A DNA stretch of 64,000 bases, taken from Sedimentisphaerales bacterium. Lineage in GTDB: Bacteria > Planctomycetota > Phycisphaerae > Sedimentisphaerales > Anaerobacaceae. Each line of letters begins with the position of its first letter. Position 1 is the first letter of the stretch. This document shows positions 44,041 to 51,680 of the stretch, in pieces. Made by a program: the position numbers and the translations under genes. The stretch covers positions 1 to 64,000 of the forward strand of contig JAFGRL010000089.1 of assembly GCA_016935195.1 (NCBI GenBank), in the 5' to 3' direction. Below the pieces are notes generated by a model that ran no database searches, was not told the origin of the DNA, and saw nothing but the letters and a program-made list of their open reading frames with translations.

Positions 44041-44628
44041 ATGAGTTCAAGAGTACCGAGCCGCCAGGAAGCATTTAGCCTGTTGACTGAATACAACAAG
44101 AATCAAGGATTGATCAAACACGCCTTGGCTGTCGAAGCTGTCATGCGTTACTGTGCCGGCAAGCGAGGCCAGGACGAGGAAAAGTGGGGCATTATAGGCT
44201 TGATTCACGACCTGGATTACGAGCAGTTTCCAGACCAGCACTGCCGCAAAACGCAGGAGATTCTTCAAGAGCACGGCTGGCCGGCCGAATACATTCGAGC
44301 TGCTATCTCCCACGGTTGGGGCATATGCAACGATGTTAAGCCAGAGACAGAGCTTGAGAAAACTCTTTTCGCCGTTGATGTGTTAACCGGCCTGGTTGTT
44401 GCCACAGCTTTGGTTAGGCCATCGAAAAGTGTGTTGGACCTGACTGCCAGGTCGGTCAAAAAGAAGTGGAAAGACAAGGCCTTTGCCGCCGGTGTCGATC
44501 GCTCCATCATCCAGAAGGGAGCTGAGATGTTGGGCGTAGAACTAAGTGAACTTATAACTGATGTTATCATAGGAATGCGCGATGTAGCTGAGGAGATTGG
44601 CCTGAAAGGTCAAGGCACAGATGCATAG
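44041..44628 (+). CDS. HD-domain phosphohydrolase
   Basis: The 195-residue protein contains a compact HD domain: His27 in LIKHALAVEAVM, the His56-Asp57 pair in GLIHDLDYEQFP, a later His in AAISHGWG, and Asp in FAVDVLTGLV. Such proteins are metal-dependent phosphohydrolases acting on nucleotides or similar substrates; the substrate cannot be read from sequence. GGAG lies 6 nt upstream of the ATG. It is transcribed toward the minus-strand folP operon and has no partner. Confidence 0.85.
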   Translation: MSSRVPSRQEAFSLLTEYNKNQGLIKHALAVEAVMRYCAGKRGQDEEKWGIIGLIHDLDYEQFPDQHCRKTQEILQEHGWPAEYIRAAISHGWGICNDVKPETELEKTLFAVDVLTGLVVATALVRPSKSVLDLTARSVKKKWKDKAFAAGVDRSIIQKGAEMLGVELSELITDVIIGMRDVAEEIGLKGQGTDA

Positions 44629-44730
44629 AATACTGACTAGAGTCTTGAAGATGACTCAAAAAAGCAAAAACGCGGCAAAATAATGCAGGCGGTTGGCTAT
44701 ATTTTCTAAAAATTTGGATTCCCGGCTGAT

Positions 44731-45579
44731 TCAGTGAATTGCATTTACCACACTTATCACATCAACCATTTCAGCTACGTCGTGAACCCGCACTACCGAC
44801 ACCCCTGATGTAATGGACAGGCAGACTGTGGCGGCGGTGCCGAATATTCGGTCAGCGGGATTTTCTTTACCGGTGAGTTTGCCTAAGAAGCTTTTTCTGC
44901 TGGTACCCACTAAAACGCGGTAGCTGGTTGCAACAAACTTATTGATATTTTTCAAAAGCTCGAGGTTGTGCTCCAGAGTTTTGCCAAATCCTATTCCGGG
45001 ATCGATAAAAATATTCTTGCTGTCTATGCCAAGCTGCTCAGCTTGCTTTGCCCGTTCTAATAGAAAGCCCAAGACCTCGCCCACCACATCGTTATATTTT
45101 GGCTCGGCCTGCATAGTTTTAGGCGTCCCCTGCATATGCATCAAGACAACAGGAATATCTTTTTCTGCTGCTAATTTGCCCAGGCGTTCATCGCTTAAAG
45201 CTGTAATATCATTTATCATAGTTGCCCCGGCCTCTAAAGCGGCTTTTGCAACCTTATGATTGTATGTATCGATACTAACAGGCACATTTGTCTTTTCGCA
45301 AAGTGCTTTTATTATCGGGGCCGCTCGTTGTATCTGCTCCTCTGCTGCAACCGGTCTTGCTCCCGGCCGGGTCGATTCGGCTCCGACATCAATGATTGCT
45401 GCGCCATCGGCAGCCATTTTTAAGGCCTGTTTGACCGCCTTGTCTGTATCAAGAAACAGCCCGCCATCGCTAAAAGAGTCGGGTGTAACATTCAAAATTC
45501 CCATTACTAAGCAGCCTGTCGAGAAATCCAGCCTGCCCCCCGGCCATTCGAGAACATTTGACCTGATTTTTCTGTCCAT
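44731..45579 (-). CDS. folP: Dihydropteroate synthase
   Basis: The protein has 282 residues and condenses para-aminobenzoate with dihydropterin pyrophosphate in folate synthesis; it is the sulfonamide target. Both family signatures are present: MGILNVTPDSFSDGG and IDVGAESTRPGA, followed by VSIDTYNHKVAKAALEAGA and IFIDPGIGFGKTLEHN. It is the last gene of a minus-strand operon, 32 bp after pdxB. No other folate gene is nearby. Confidence 0.94.
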   Translation of the reverse strand: MDRKIRSNVLEWPGGRLDFSTGCLVMGILNVTPDSFSDGGLFLDTDKAVKQALKMAADGAAIIDVGAESTRPGARPVAAEEQIQRAAPIIKALCEKTNVPVSIDTYNHKVAKAALEAGATMINDITALSDERLGKLAAEKDIPVVLMHMQGTPKTMQAEPKYNDVVGEVLGFLLERAKQAEQLGIDSKNIFIDPGIGFGKTLEHNLELLKNINKFVATSYRVLVGTSRKSFLGKLTGKENPADRIFGTAATVCLSITSGVSVVRVHDVAEMVDVISVVNAIH

Positions 45580-45611
45580 CGCCTATTCCTGAACTTCCAT
45601 TCGCTCCTGAC

Positions 45612-46760
45612 TTACTTATCAACTAAAAATCCTATACCCTCTAATTTTTTTGCCAATTTCGCATCGGTCTTTTCGATTTTTATTCTCGTATTTTTGAATT
45701 CCCTTCTGGCCGGGTAGTTTTTACGAAGTTGATCGAAAAACGCTCCTCTTTTGCCTTGAGTCTTATCACATATCCACCTTAGGTTCGAATCATCTTGGCA
45801 AATATTGTAAATCTTTTTTATAATTTCGCAGACCACATTCTCCCTGTGTTTGCCCTGTAATGTTACTTTCAACTGAGGTACCTTTGGTTTGCCCAACAGG
45901 TTCCCTGCCTCAAAACCGGTCTCAAGGCCAAAGTATTCACACATCACTTTGTACAACGTAATCGTGCCTGCAACTTTGCCGTCAAGAGAGTAGCCGGCAA
46001 TGTGAGGCGTACCAATATCAACCATCTGAAGCAATTCTATATCGATGTTCGGCTCATTTTCCCAGACATCGAGCACAACTGCCCTTAATCTGCCGGACTT
46101 AATTGCACTTTTTAACGCAGCGCTATCAACAACTCGGCCTCGGGATGTATTTAGAAAGATGCATTTGTTCTTTAATGTATTAAAGAACGTTCTGTCGGCT
46201 AAATGAAACGTTTTGTCAATGCCTTCGAAGGTTAAGGGCGTATGCAGGGTAATAAAATCGCAGTCGTAGAGCTGCTCTATTGGGCGGTACTTCATATCAC
46301 GTGTTTCTCTCTCTAAGGGTGGGTCGTTAAGACAAACTTTCATCTCCAGAGCAGTGCACTTATCAGCAACTTTGTTGCCGATATTACCGGCGCCGATAAT
46401 CCCAATGGATTTGCCGGCCAGTTTGGTCTTATGTACTTTCGCTACGGCCAGCAGTGCTGCCACAATATACTCAGCCACAGAGTTTGCATTTGCTCCTGAT
46501 GCCGATGCAAAACCGATGCCGCTTCTTCGCAGAAATTCGACATCGATGTGCTCAGTGCCGGCCGTAGCGGTTCCCACAAAGCGAACCTTACTGTCCTTGA
46601 GCAAATGCGAATCTACGGGGGTAACACTGCGAACAAGTAATACGTCAGCATCTGTAACTGTATCAGATGTTATTTTCCTGCCTGGGAAAAGCTCGACTCT
46701 GCCGAGAGAAGAAAAACACTCTTTGACGTATGGAATGTTTTCATCAGCAATTATCTTCAT
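45612..46760 (-). CDS. pdxB: Erythronate-4-phosphate dehydrogenase
   Basis: The protein has 382 residues of the D-2-hydroxyacid dehydrogenase superfamily, PdxB branch: MKIIADENIPYVKECFSSLG at the N-terminus, VGTATAGTEHID, the Rossmann loop GIIGAGNIGNKVADKC, FLNTSRGRVVD, VWENEPNID and HIAGYSLDGK with the catalytic His. It makes the second step of DXP-dependent vitamin B6 synthesis. Its ATG overlaps the amrS stop by 4 bp. The C-terminal dimerisation extension (about 300-382) is present, separating it from SerA. Confidence 0.9.
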   Translation of the reverse strand: MKIIADENIPYVKECFSSLGRVELFPGRKITSDTVTDADVLLVRSVTPVDSHLLKDSKVRFVGTATAGTEHIDVEFLRRSGIGFASASGANANSVAEYIVAALLAVAKVHKTKLAGKSIGIIGAGNIGNKVADKCTALEMKVCLNDPPLERETRDMKYRPIEQLYDCDFITLHTPLTFEGIDKTFHLADRTFFNTLKNKCIFLNTSRGRVVDSAALKSAIKSGRLRAVVLDVWENEPNIDIELLQMVDIGTPHIAGYSLDGKVAGTITLYKVMCEYFGLETGFEAGNLLGKPKVPQLKVTLQGKHRENVVCEIIKKIYNICQDDSNLRWICDKTQGKRGAFFDQLRKNYPARREFKNTRIKIEKTDAKLAKKLEGIGFLVDK

Positions 46761-47809
46761 TGATTTGTGTTTGACATTTCGTATCCAGCAATGTCAGTTC
46801 CGCAATAAGGGCATTTATCCTGGTTTATAATGTTTTCTCTTATGGTATATCCGGTGCGTTTTATCAGTACCTTCTTGCAGTTATAGCAGAAGGTGCTCTC
46901 GGTCTTTGTGCCCGGCACATTGCCGAGGTACACATAATGCAAACCGGCATTTATACCAATGTTATATGCTTTCTCAAGGGTCTCCATCGGAGTTGGTACT
47001 GAATCCGTGTATTTATATTGCGGTACAAACCGGCTGATATGCCAGGGGACATCAGGCCCGGCTTTATTGACGATAAAATCAGCAAGCTGTTTTAGCTCCT
47101 GCTCACTATCATTTTCCCCCGGAACCAGCAGTGTTGTAATCTCCATCCATATATCTGTTTCATTTGCGATATAGCGAATTGTATCGAGCACCGGATGTAA
47201 ACTCGCTTTGCACAGCCGCTTGTAATAATTCTCACTGAAAGATTTGAGGTCGATGTTTATCCCGTCCAGCCAATCCTTCGCAAAATCAATTGCCTCAGTG
47301 GTTTCATACCCGTTACTGACAAAAACGTTCGTCAAGCCTCTTTCTTTTGCCAGCCTTCCGCAGTCGTTGCACAATTCCATAAAAATAGTTGGTTCGGTAT
47401 AGGTATAAGCGATGCTTTTGCAATTGCTTTGGACAGCGGCGACAACTATTTGCTCGGGACTTATTGCCTGGCCGTCAATTTGACCGTCTTCAATAGCTGC
47501 CTGACTTATCTGCCAGTTCTGACAGAACACGCACTGGAAGTTGCAGCCCATCGTCGCTATTGAAAAACTGCGTGAGCCGGGCTGAAAGTGAAATAAGGGC
47601 TTTTTCTCAATCGGGTCGGCATTAGCCGAACAAACCTTATCATAATTTAGCGAATACAGTACCCCGCCTATATTCTTGCGGACAGCACAGATGCCTGTTT
47701 TACCCTCATCGAGCAGACATCGCCAGTTGCAGAGCTTGCACCTGACCTTCTGTCCATCTTGAGGTTCCCACAATACCGCACGTTTTAAGTTTTCCTTATT
47801 GTTTGGCAT
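46757..47809 (-). CDS. amrS: AmmeMemoRadiSam-system radical SAM protein AmrS
   Basis: The 350-residue radical SAM protein has the cluster motif CNFQCVFCQNW and an N-terminal cysteine set (VRCKLCNWRCLL, GICAVRKN) typical of AmrS/PflA-like members. A C-terminal CPYCGTD and CYNCKK add a probable zinc ribbon. In many genomes it accompanies Memo and AMMECR1 proteins; neither is in this window. It sits between a ROK kinase gene and pdxB, overlapping the latter by 4 bp. The natural substrate is not known. Confidence 0.9.
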   Translation of the reverse strand: MPNNKENLKRAVLWEPQDGQKVRCKLCNWRCLLDEGKTGICAVRKNIGGVLYSLNYDKVCSANADPIEKKPLFHFQPGSRSFSIATMGCNFQCVFCQNWQISQAAIEDGQIDGQAISPEQIVVAAVQSNCKSIAYTYTEPTIFMELCNDCGRLAKERGLTNVFVSNGYETTEAIDFAKDWLDGINIDLKSFSENYYKRLCKASLHPVLDTIRYIANETDIWMEITTLLVPGENDSEQELKQLADFIVNKAGPDVPWHISRFVPQYKYTDSVPTPMETLEKAYNIGINAGLHYVYLGNVPGTKTESTFCYNCKKVLIKRTGYTIRENIINQDKCPYCGTDIAGYEMSNTNQ

Positions 47810-47820
47810 AACAGAGTGTA

Positions 47821-48786
47821 TTACTGCGGATGGTAGTGCCTTGCCAGTGCGGCTGCACCTACTATTCCCGCATCTTCACCAAGGGTAGCAAAGCATATCT
47901 CCAAAGGCTCTTTTTTCAACGTCCAGATATGCCTGCCGAAGTAATACCTTATTCGCTCCAGCAAGATATCTCCTGCTGCAATCATTCCTCCGGCGAAGAC
48001 TATACGCCTGGGTTCTGTTACGTGAAGCATGTTGACACATAGAATTGCCAGAGCTTGTGCGGTTTCATCTGTTACTCGCCTGGCCAAATCATCTCCGGCG
48101 GCAAGGTGTTCATAGACATCTTTGCTGGTTATCTGTCCTTTTTCCTTCAAAACCTGCTCAAGGCTTGATTTTTCTGATGCCTCTATGGCTTCTGTTGCTC
48201 TTTTGGCGGTTGAGTTTGCTGATGCGTATGCTTCAACGCAGCCGCGTTGGCCGCAATTGCAGCTTCTGCCGCCCGGTCGGTAAATGATATGGCCGAGCTC
48301 TGCACCATTTCCATCCCAGCCGCGAACAAGCTCACCATCGCATATAATGCCGCCGCCGATACCGCTGCCTAATGTGAAGAAAACCATATCCTTGACGCCT
48401 TTGCCAGCCCCGACCACGTATTCGCCCCAGCAGGCAACATTTGCGTCATTATCCAAGACAACGGGTTTGCCAAGTTTTTCACCAAGAATCCGGCAGATGG
48501 AAACATTTCTGAATTTCGGCATATTGGTCGAAGCTATGATGATGCCGTCGCGGTATTTCGCCGGGCCGGGGCTTCCCATACCTACAGCAATAACATTATC
48601 CAGTGAAAAAGATTTTTCGGATATCAACTCTCGAACCGTTTGGTCCATCCTGTTGATGACGGCCTCAGGGCCCATATCTGCATTGGTGGGAACGGATGTT
48701 TTGCCAAGCAGCTCCATTTCACCGTTGAAACAACCAAATTTAATGTTCGTTGCACCTAAGTCAATTCCGACAAAAATCCTGTTCAT
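47821..48786 (-). CDS. ROK-family sugar kinase (probable glucokinase)
   Basis: The 321-residue protein starts at the ATG at 48786, 4 bp after galE; the longer frame to 48846 overlaps galE and is not family sequence. It has the ATP-binding FVGIDLGATNIKFG, catalytic DNDANVACWGE, TLGSGIGGGII and the ROK zinc motif CNCGQRGCVEAYAS. Glucokinase is the most likely role given its coupling to galE, which would feed glucose 6-phosphate and UDP-sugars; N-acetylhexosamine or another hexose remains possible. Confidence 0.88.
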   Translation of the reverse strand: MNRIFVGIDLGATNIKFGCFNGEMELLGKTSVPTNADMGPEAVINRMDQTVRELISEKSFSLDNVIAVGMGSPGPAKYRDGIIIASTNMPKFRNVSICRILGEKLGKPVVLDNDANVACWGEYVVGAGKGVKDMVFFTLGSGIGGGIICDGELVRGWDGNGAELGHIIYRPGGRSCNCGQRGCVEAYASANSTAKRATEAIEASEKSSLEQVLKEKGQITSKDVYEHLAAGDDLARRVTDETAQALAILCVNMLHVTEPRRIVFAGGMIAAGDILLERIRYYFGRHIWTLKKEPLEICFATLGEDAGIVGAAALARHYHPQ

Positions 48787-48790
48787 TTTA

Positions 48791-49789
48791 CTAATCCTCG
48801 TAGCCTTTAGGGTGTTGGTTGTGCCACTGCCAGGCACTTTCGACAATCTGCTCTAATTTTGGAAATTTTATATCCCAGCCAAGCTCCGTTTTTGCTTTAG
48901 AAGCATCTGAGGTTAAAACCGGCGGATCGCCTGGGCGACGTTGGACAGGCAGTACCTGGAAATCCTTGCCGCTTATCTGCCTGACTGTCTCGATGACTTC
49001 TTTTACGGAATATCCTTTTCCGTTGCCGAGGTTGTATATCAATTCGCTGCTTTTGTTTTTATTGGAGCCGGCCAATTTCTCCAGGGCCAGTAAGTGAGCG
49101 GTGCACAAATCATCTACGTGAATGTAATCACGAATACAGGTGCCGTCGGGTGTCGGATAATCCGTACCGAAGATTTGTATGTCTCTTCGTTTTCCCATGG
49201 CGGCGGCAATCGTCAGAGGAATCAGGTGAGATTCGGGCCTGTGGTCTTCTCCTAAGGTTGCATCACTGCCGGCACCGGCAGCGTTGAAGTATCTTAATGC
49301 TGCATATCGCAGTCTGCCTGTTTGGCTTTGATAGTAACACATTTGCTCGACAGCCAATTTGGTTGAGCCATAAGGGTTTATTGGCCTTTTGGGTGCGTTT
49401 TCATTTATAGGCGTTTTTTCCAGAATCCCGTAGACTGCAGCACTGCTGCTGAAAATGAAAATCTGCACATCGGCTTGTTCCATAGCCCAGAGCAGATTCT
49501 GTGTGTTAGATAGATTATTACGATAATACTTCAATGGCAGTTGAACGGATTCGCCAACCTCAATAAAAGCGGCGAAGTGAAAAACAGCCTGAATCCTATA
49601 ATCCCGGAGGGTTTTCAACAATAGTTGATAGTCATTCAAATCACCTTTGACAAATTCGGCATCTTTGACAGCTAAGTGGTGTCCTGTGCTGAGATTATCG
49701 TAAACAACCGGCTCATAACCGGCAGAGGTCAGGACAGAGGCCATATTGCTGCCGATGTAACCTGCTCCACCACATACCAATACTCTCAT
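48791..49789 (-). CDS. galE: UDP-glucose 4-epimerase
   Basis: The protein has 332 residues, an extended short-chain dehydrogenase: NAD-binding GGAGYIGSNMASVL, the substrate segment YDNLSTGH, SSSAAVYG, the catalytic YGSTK pair, ALRYFNAAGA and CIRDYIHVDDL. It interconverts UDP-glucose and UDP-galactose (or the N-acetyl forms) for surface polysaccharides. It lies 7 bp after a lipoprotein gene and 4 bp before the ROK kinase in one operon. Confidence 0.94.
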   Translation of the reverse strand: MRVLVCGGAGYIGSNMASVLTSAGYEPVVYDNLSTGHHLAVKDAEFVKGDLNDYQLLLKTLRDYRIQAVFHFAAFIEVGESVQLPLKYYRNNLSNTQNLLWAMEQADVQIFIFSSSAAVYGILEKTPINENAPKRPINPYGSTKLAVEQMCYYQSQTGRLRYAALRYFNAAGAGSDATLGEDHRPESHLIPLTIAAAMGKRRDIQIFGTDYPTPDGTCIRDYIHVDDLCTAHLLALEKLAGSNKNKSSELIYNLGNGKGYSVKEVIETVRQISGKDFQVLPVQRRPGDPPVLTSDASKAKTELGWDIKFPKLEQIVESAWQWHNQHPKGYED

Positions 49790-49796
49790 ATCGCTG

Positions 49797-50387
49797 CTAC
49801 CTGCAAGTACTGTATTTCAATTCTTTTTGCCTTAGCTTGTTTTCGAGCCGATTAAGAATCTCTGTGCACAATCCAGCATCCTTACCCAGATAAACCCAGC
49901 GCATACCCTTTGTTTGTTCGGGGGTCAGTTTGAATTTTTGGAGCATAGGCTCGCTCTTTGAGAACATCCGATATGCCTGTGCACTGCTGCTAACTTCGCG
50001 CTCGGGCAGGTTTAACCTATATATCTGGACAGAGCACTCTATGCAGAACTTGCCATTTTTCGGCCTTACATTGAGCTCTGCTGTTCGTCTGATTGTATGA
50101 AGGTTTGCTTCGAGGGTGTTAAAGGAACCGATACTGTCGCTTCGCCAGAACTCGAATAATTGAGGAGCCCTCAGGGGATTTGTCTTTACATACCCTGTCG
50201 CAATATCAGATTTATCAATGCTAAAATACATCTCGCCCAGAACATCTTCGGCAGCGGCAATTATTTTAGCTTTTCCAACACCCTCGATGTCGACTGAAGT
50301 GCGCTGTTTTTGAACTTTATTTCCGGCACAACCTCCTATCACGAGGACCAAGGCAATATGCCAGAGCAAAGATGTTATCTTAGCCAT
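49797..50387 (-). CDS. Hypothetical lipoprotein heading the galE operon
   Basis: With the Met at 50387 the protein has 196 residues and a compact signal peptide ending in the lipobox VIGGC (Cys20); the frame also reaches ATGs at 50426 and 50444. The mature part (GVGKAKIIAAAEDVLGEMYF, YVKTNPLRAPQLFEFWRSD, ELNVRPKNGKFCIECSVQIY) looks like a small alpha/beta periplasmic domain without a family I can name. It ends 7 bp before galE, so it is probably cotranscribed with galE. Confidence 0.75.
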   Translation of the reverse strand: MAKITSLLWHIALVLVIGGCAGNKVQKQRTSVDIEGVGKAKIIAAAEDVLGEMYFSIDKSDIATGYVKTNPLRAPQLFEFWRSDSIGSFNTLEANLHTIRRTAELNVRPKNGKFCIECSVQIYRLNLPEREVSSSAQAYRMFSKSEPMLQKFKLTPEQTKGMRWVYLGKDAGLCTEILNRLENKLRQKELKYSTCR

Positions 50388-50626
50388 TTTAATTGAAAGT
50401 TCGCCTTTTTTGTGAAAATTCATCCGCAGCCGTCTTTTCAACAAAACTATAAAACAAGCCTAAGAGCTTATACGGTTAGACCAAGGGATTATAACCGTCG
50501 GTTCGATTGCTCTCAAGCTAATTTCCAGGAGCCTATTTGGTAAATTATACCTTTAAAGTTGCTGCGATTTTAATACCGATATTGATAATATAGCTTCGGC
50601 GATTATTTTTTTGTATTGGTTTATAA

Positions 50627-51565
50627 ATGCTCTCAAGACAGATCAAATCCCTCGAGCAGAAACTGCTGCCCGTGCCTGTGGGCAGAAATGTCAAGGACTT
50701 CCTTGACTACCTTTCATTTGAGGCAGGCCTTAGCAACAACACTATCCTTGGATACGGAAGAGACCTAAAGGGCTTCTTAGGCTACTGCAAATCCAAACAA
50801 ATAAAGTCATTACAACAGATCAAGCCAGATATTATTCGGGATTACCTGTGCTTTATTGCCTCTGGGCAGCAAAGCGAAAATTCGATGAAACGCTGTGTTG
50901 CTGCTATAAGAATGTTTTTGAGATTTGCTAAAATTACGAATCTTGTAGAGGATGATTTTACCACGATACTTGAAGGGCCGAAGGTTTGGCAAAGGCTCCC
51001 AGCCATTTGCAGCAAAGAGAAGGTTTTAGAACTTCTTAATGTCCCCTCGCCGAAAGAGCCTTATTTCTTGCGCGACAGAGCTATTCTGGAGATGCTTTAT
51101 GCAACTGGGCTTCGGGCTGGGGAAATGGCTGGACTGAAGCTGAACGATTTAAATCTTGATATTGGGTACTTGCGTTGTCTGGGCAAAGGAAACAGAGAAC
51201 GTGTAATACCGATAGGTAATTCTGCCATTGCGGCAGTAGCGGATTATATAAGGTTGTTACGGCCAAAACTTATCAAGCCCTTCAGCGGCGATTTTTTATT
51301 GCTTTCTCGAACAGGCCGACCTATCAGCCGTATTGAAATCTGGAGATTGGTCAAGAAATATGCCCTTCGTGCGGGAATGCCGAAGAATGTGACAGCTCAT
51401 ACACTAAGGCACTGTTTTGCAACGCACCTTTTAAGCGGTGGTGCCGATTTGCGAAGCATTCAGGAGATGCTTGGCCATGTGGATATAGGTACTACTCAGA
51501 TATACACCCACGTAGATCAGCAGCGCTTGCGAAAAATACATAAGAAGTTTCATCCCAGACCATAA
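50627..51565 (+). CDS. Tyrosine recombinase XerC/XerD-like
   Basis: The 312-residue protein has the full catalytic set of chromosomal Xer recombinases: Arg163 (TGLRAGE), Lys187 (GKGNRE), His258 and Arg261 (HTLRHCFATHLL), His284 (LGHVDIGTTQIYTHV) and the nucleophile Tyr293. The N-terminal SAM-like domain is complete. The length and lack of neighbouring mobile genes favour a housekeeping dimer-resolving enzyme over a phage integrase. XerD is slightly more likely than XerC, but I cannot decide from sequence alone. Confidence 0.9.
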   Translation: MLSRQIKSLEQKLLPVPVGRNVKDFLDYLSFEAGLSNNTILGYGRDLKGFLGYCKSKQIKSLQQIKPDIIRDYLCFIASGQQSENSMKRCVAAIRMFLRFAKITNLVEDDFTTILEGPKVWQRLPAICSKEKVLELLNVPSPKEPYFLRDRAILEMLYATGLRAGEMAGLKLNDLNLDIGYLRCLGKGNRERVIPIGNSAIAAVADYIRLLRPKLIKPFSGDFLLLSRTGRPISRIEIWRLVKKYALRAGMPKNVTAHTLRHCFATHLLSGGADLRSIQEMLGHVDIGTTQIYTHVDQQRLRKIHKKFHPRP

Positions 51566-51680
51566 AATAGTTAAAAGTGTTTCGTTGATTAGATGAGCTG
51601 AAAAAACTTGTGTTGACCAGACCGGTGGTTTAGATGTAGGATAAGTTATCGTGGTAAAGATTGTATTTTAGGTTAGGCAA

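Noticed and set aside
50627-51565. Xer recombinase as a phage or island integrase
   Set aside because: Length, full catalytic set and lack of att repeats or cargo favour the housekeeping dimer-resolution enzyme.
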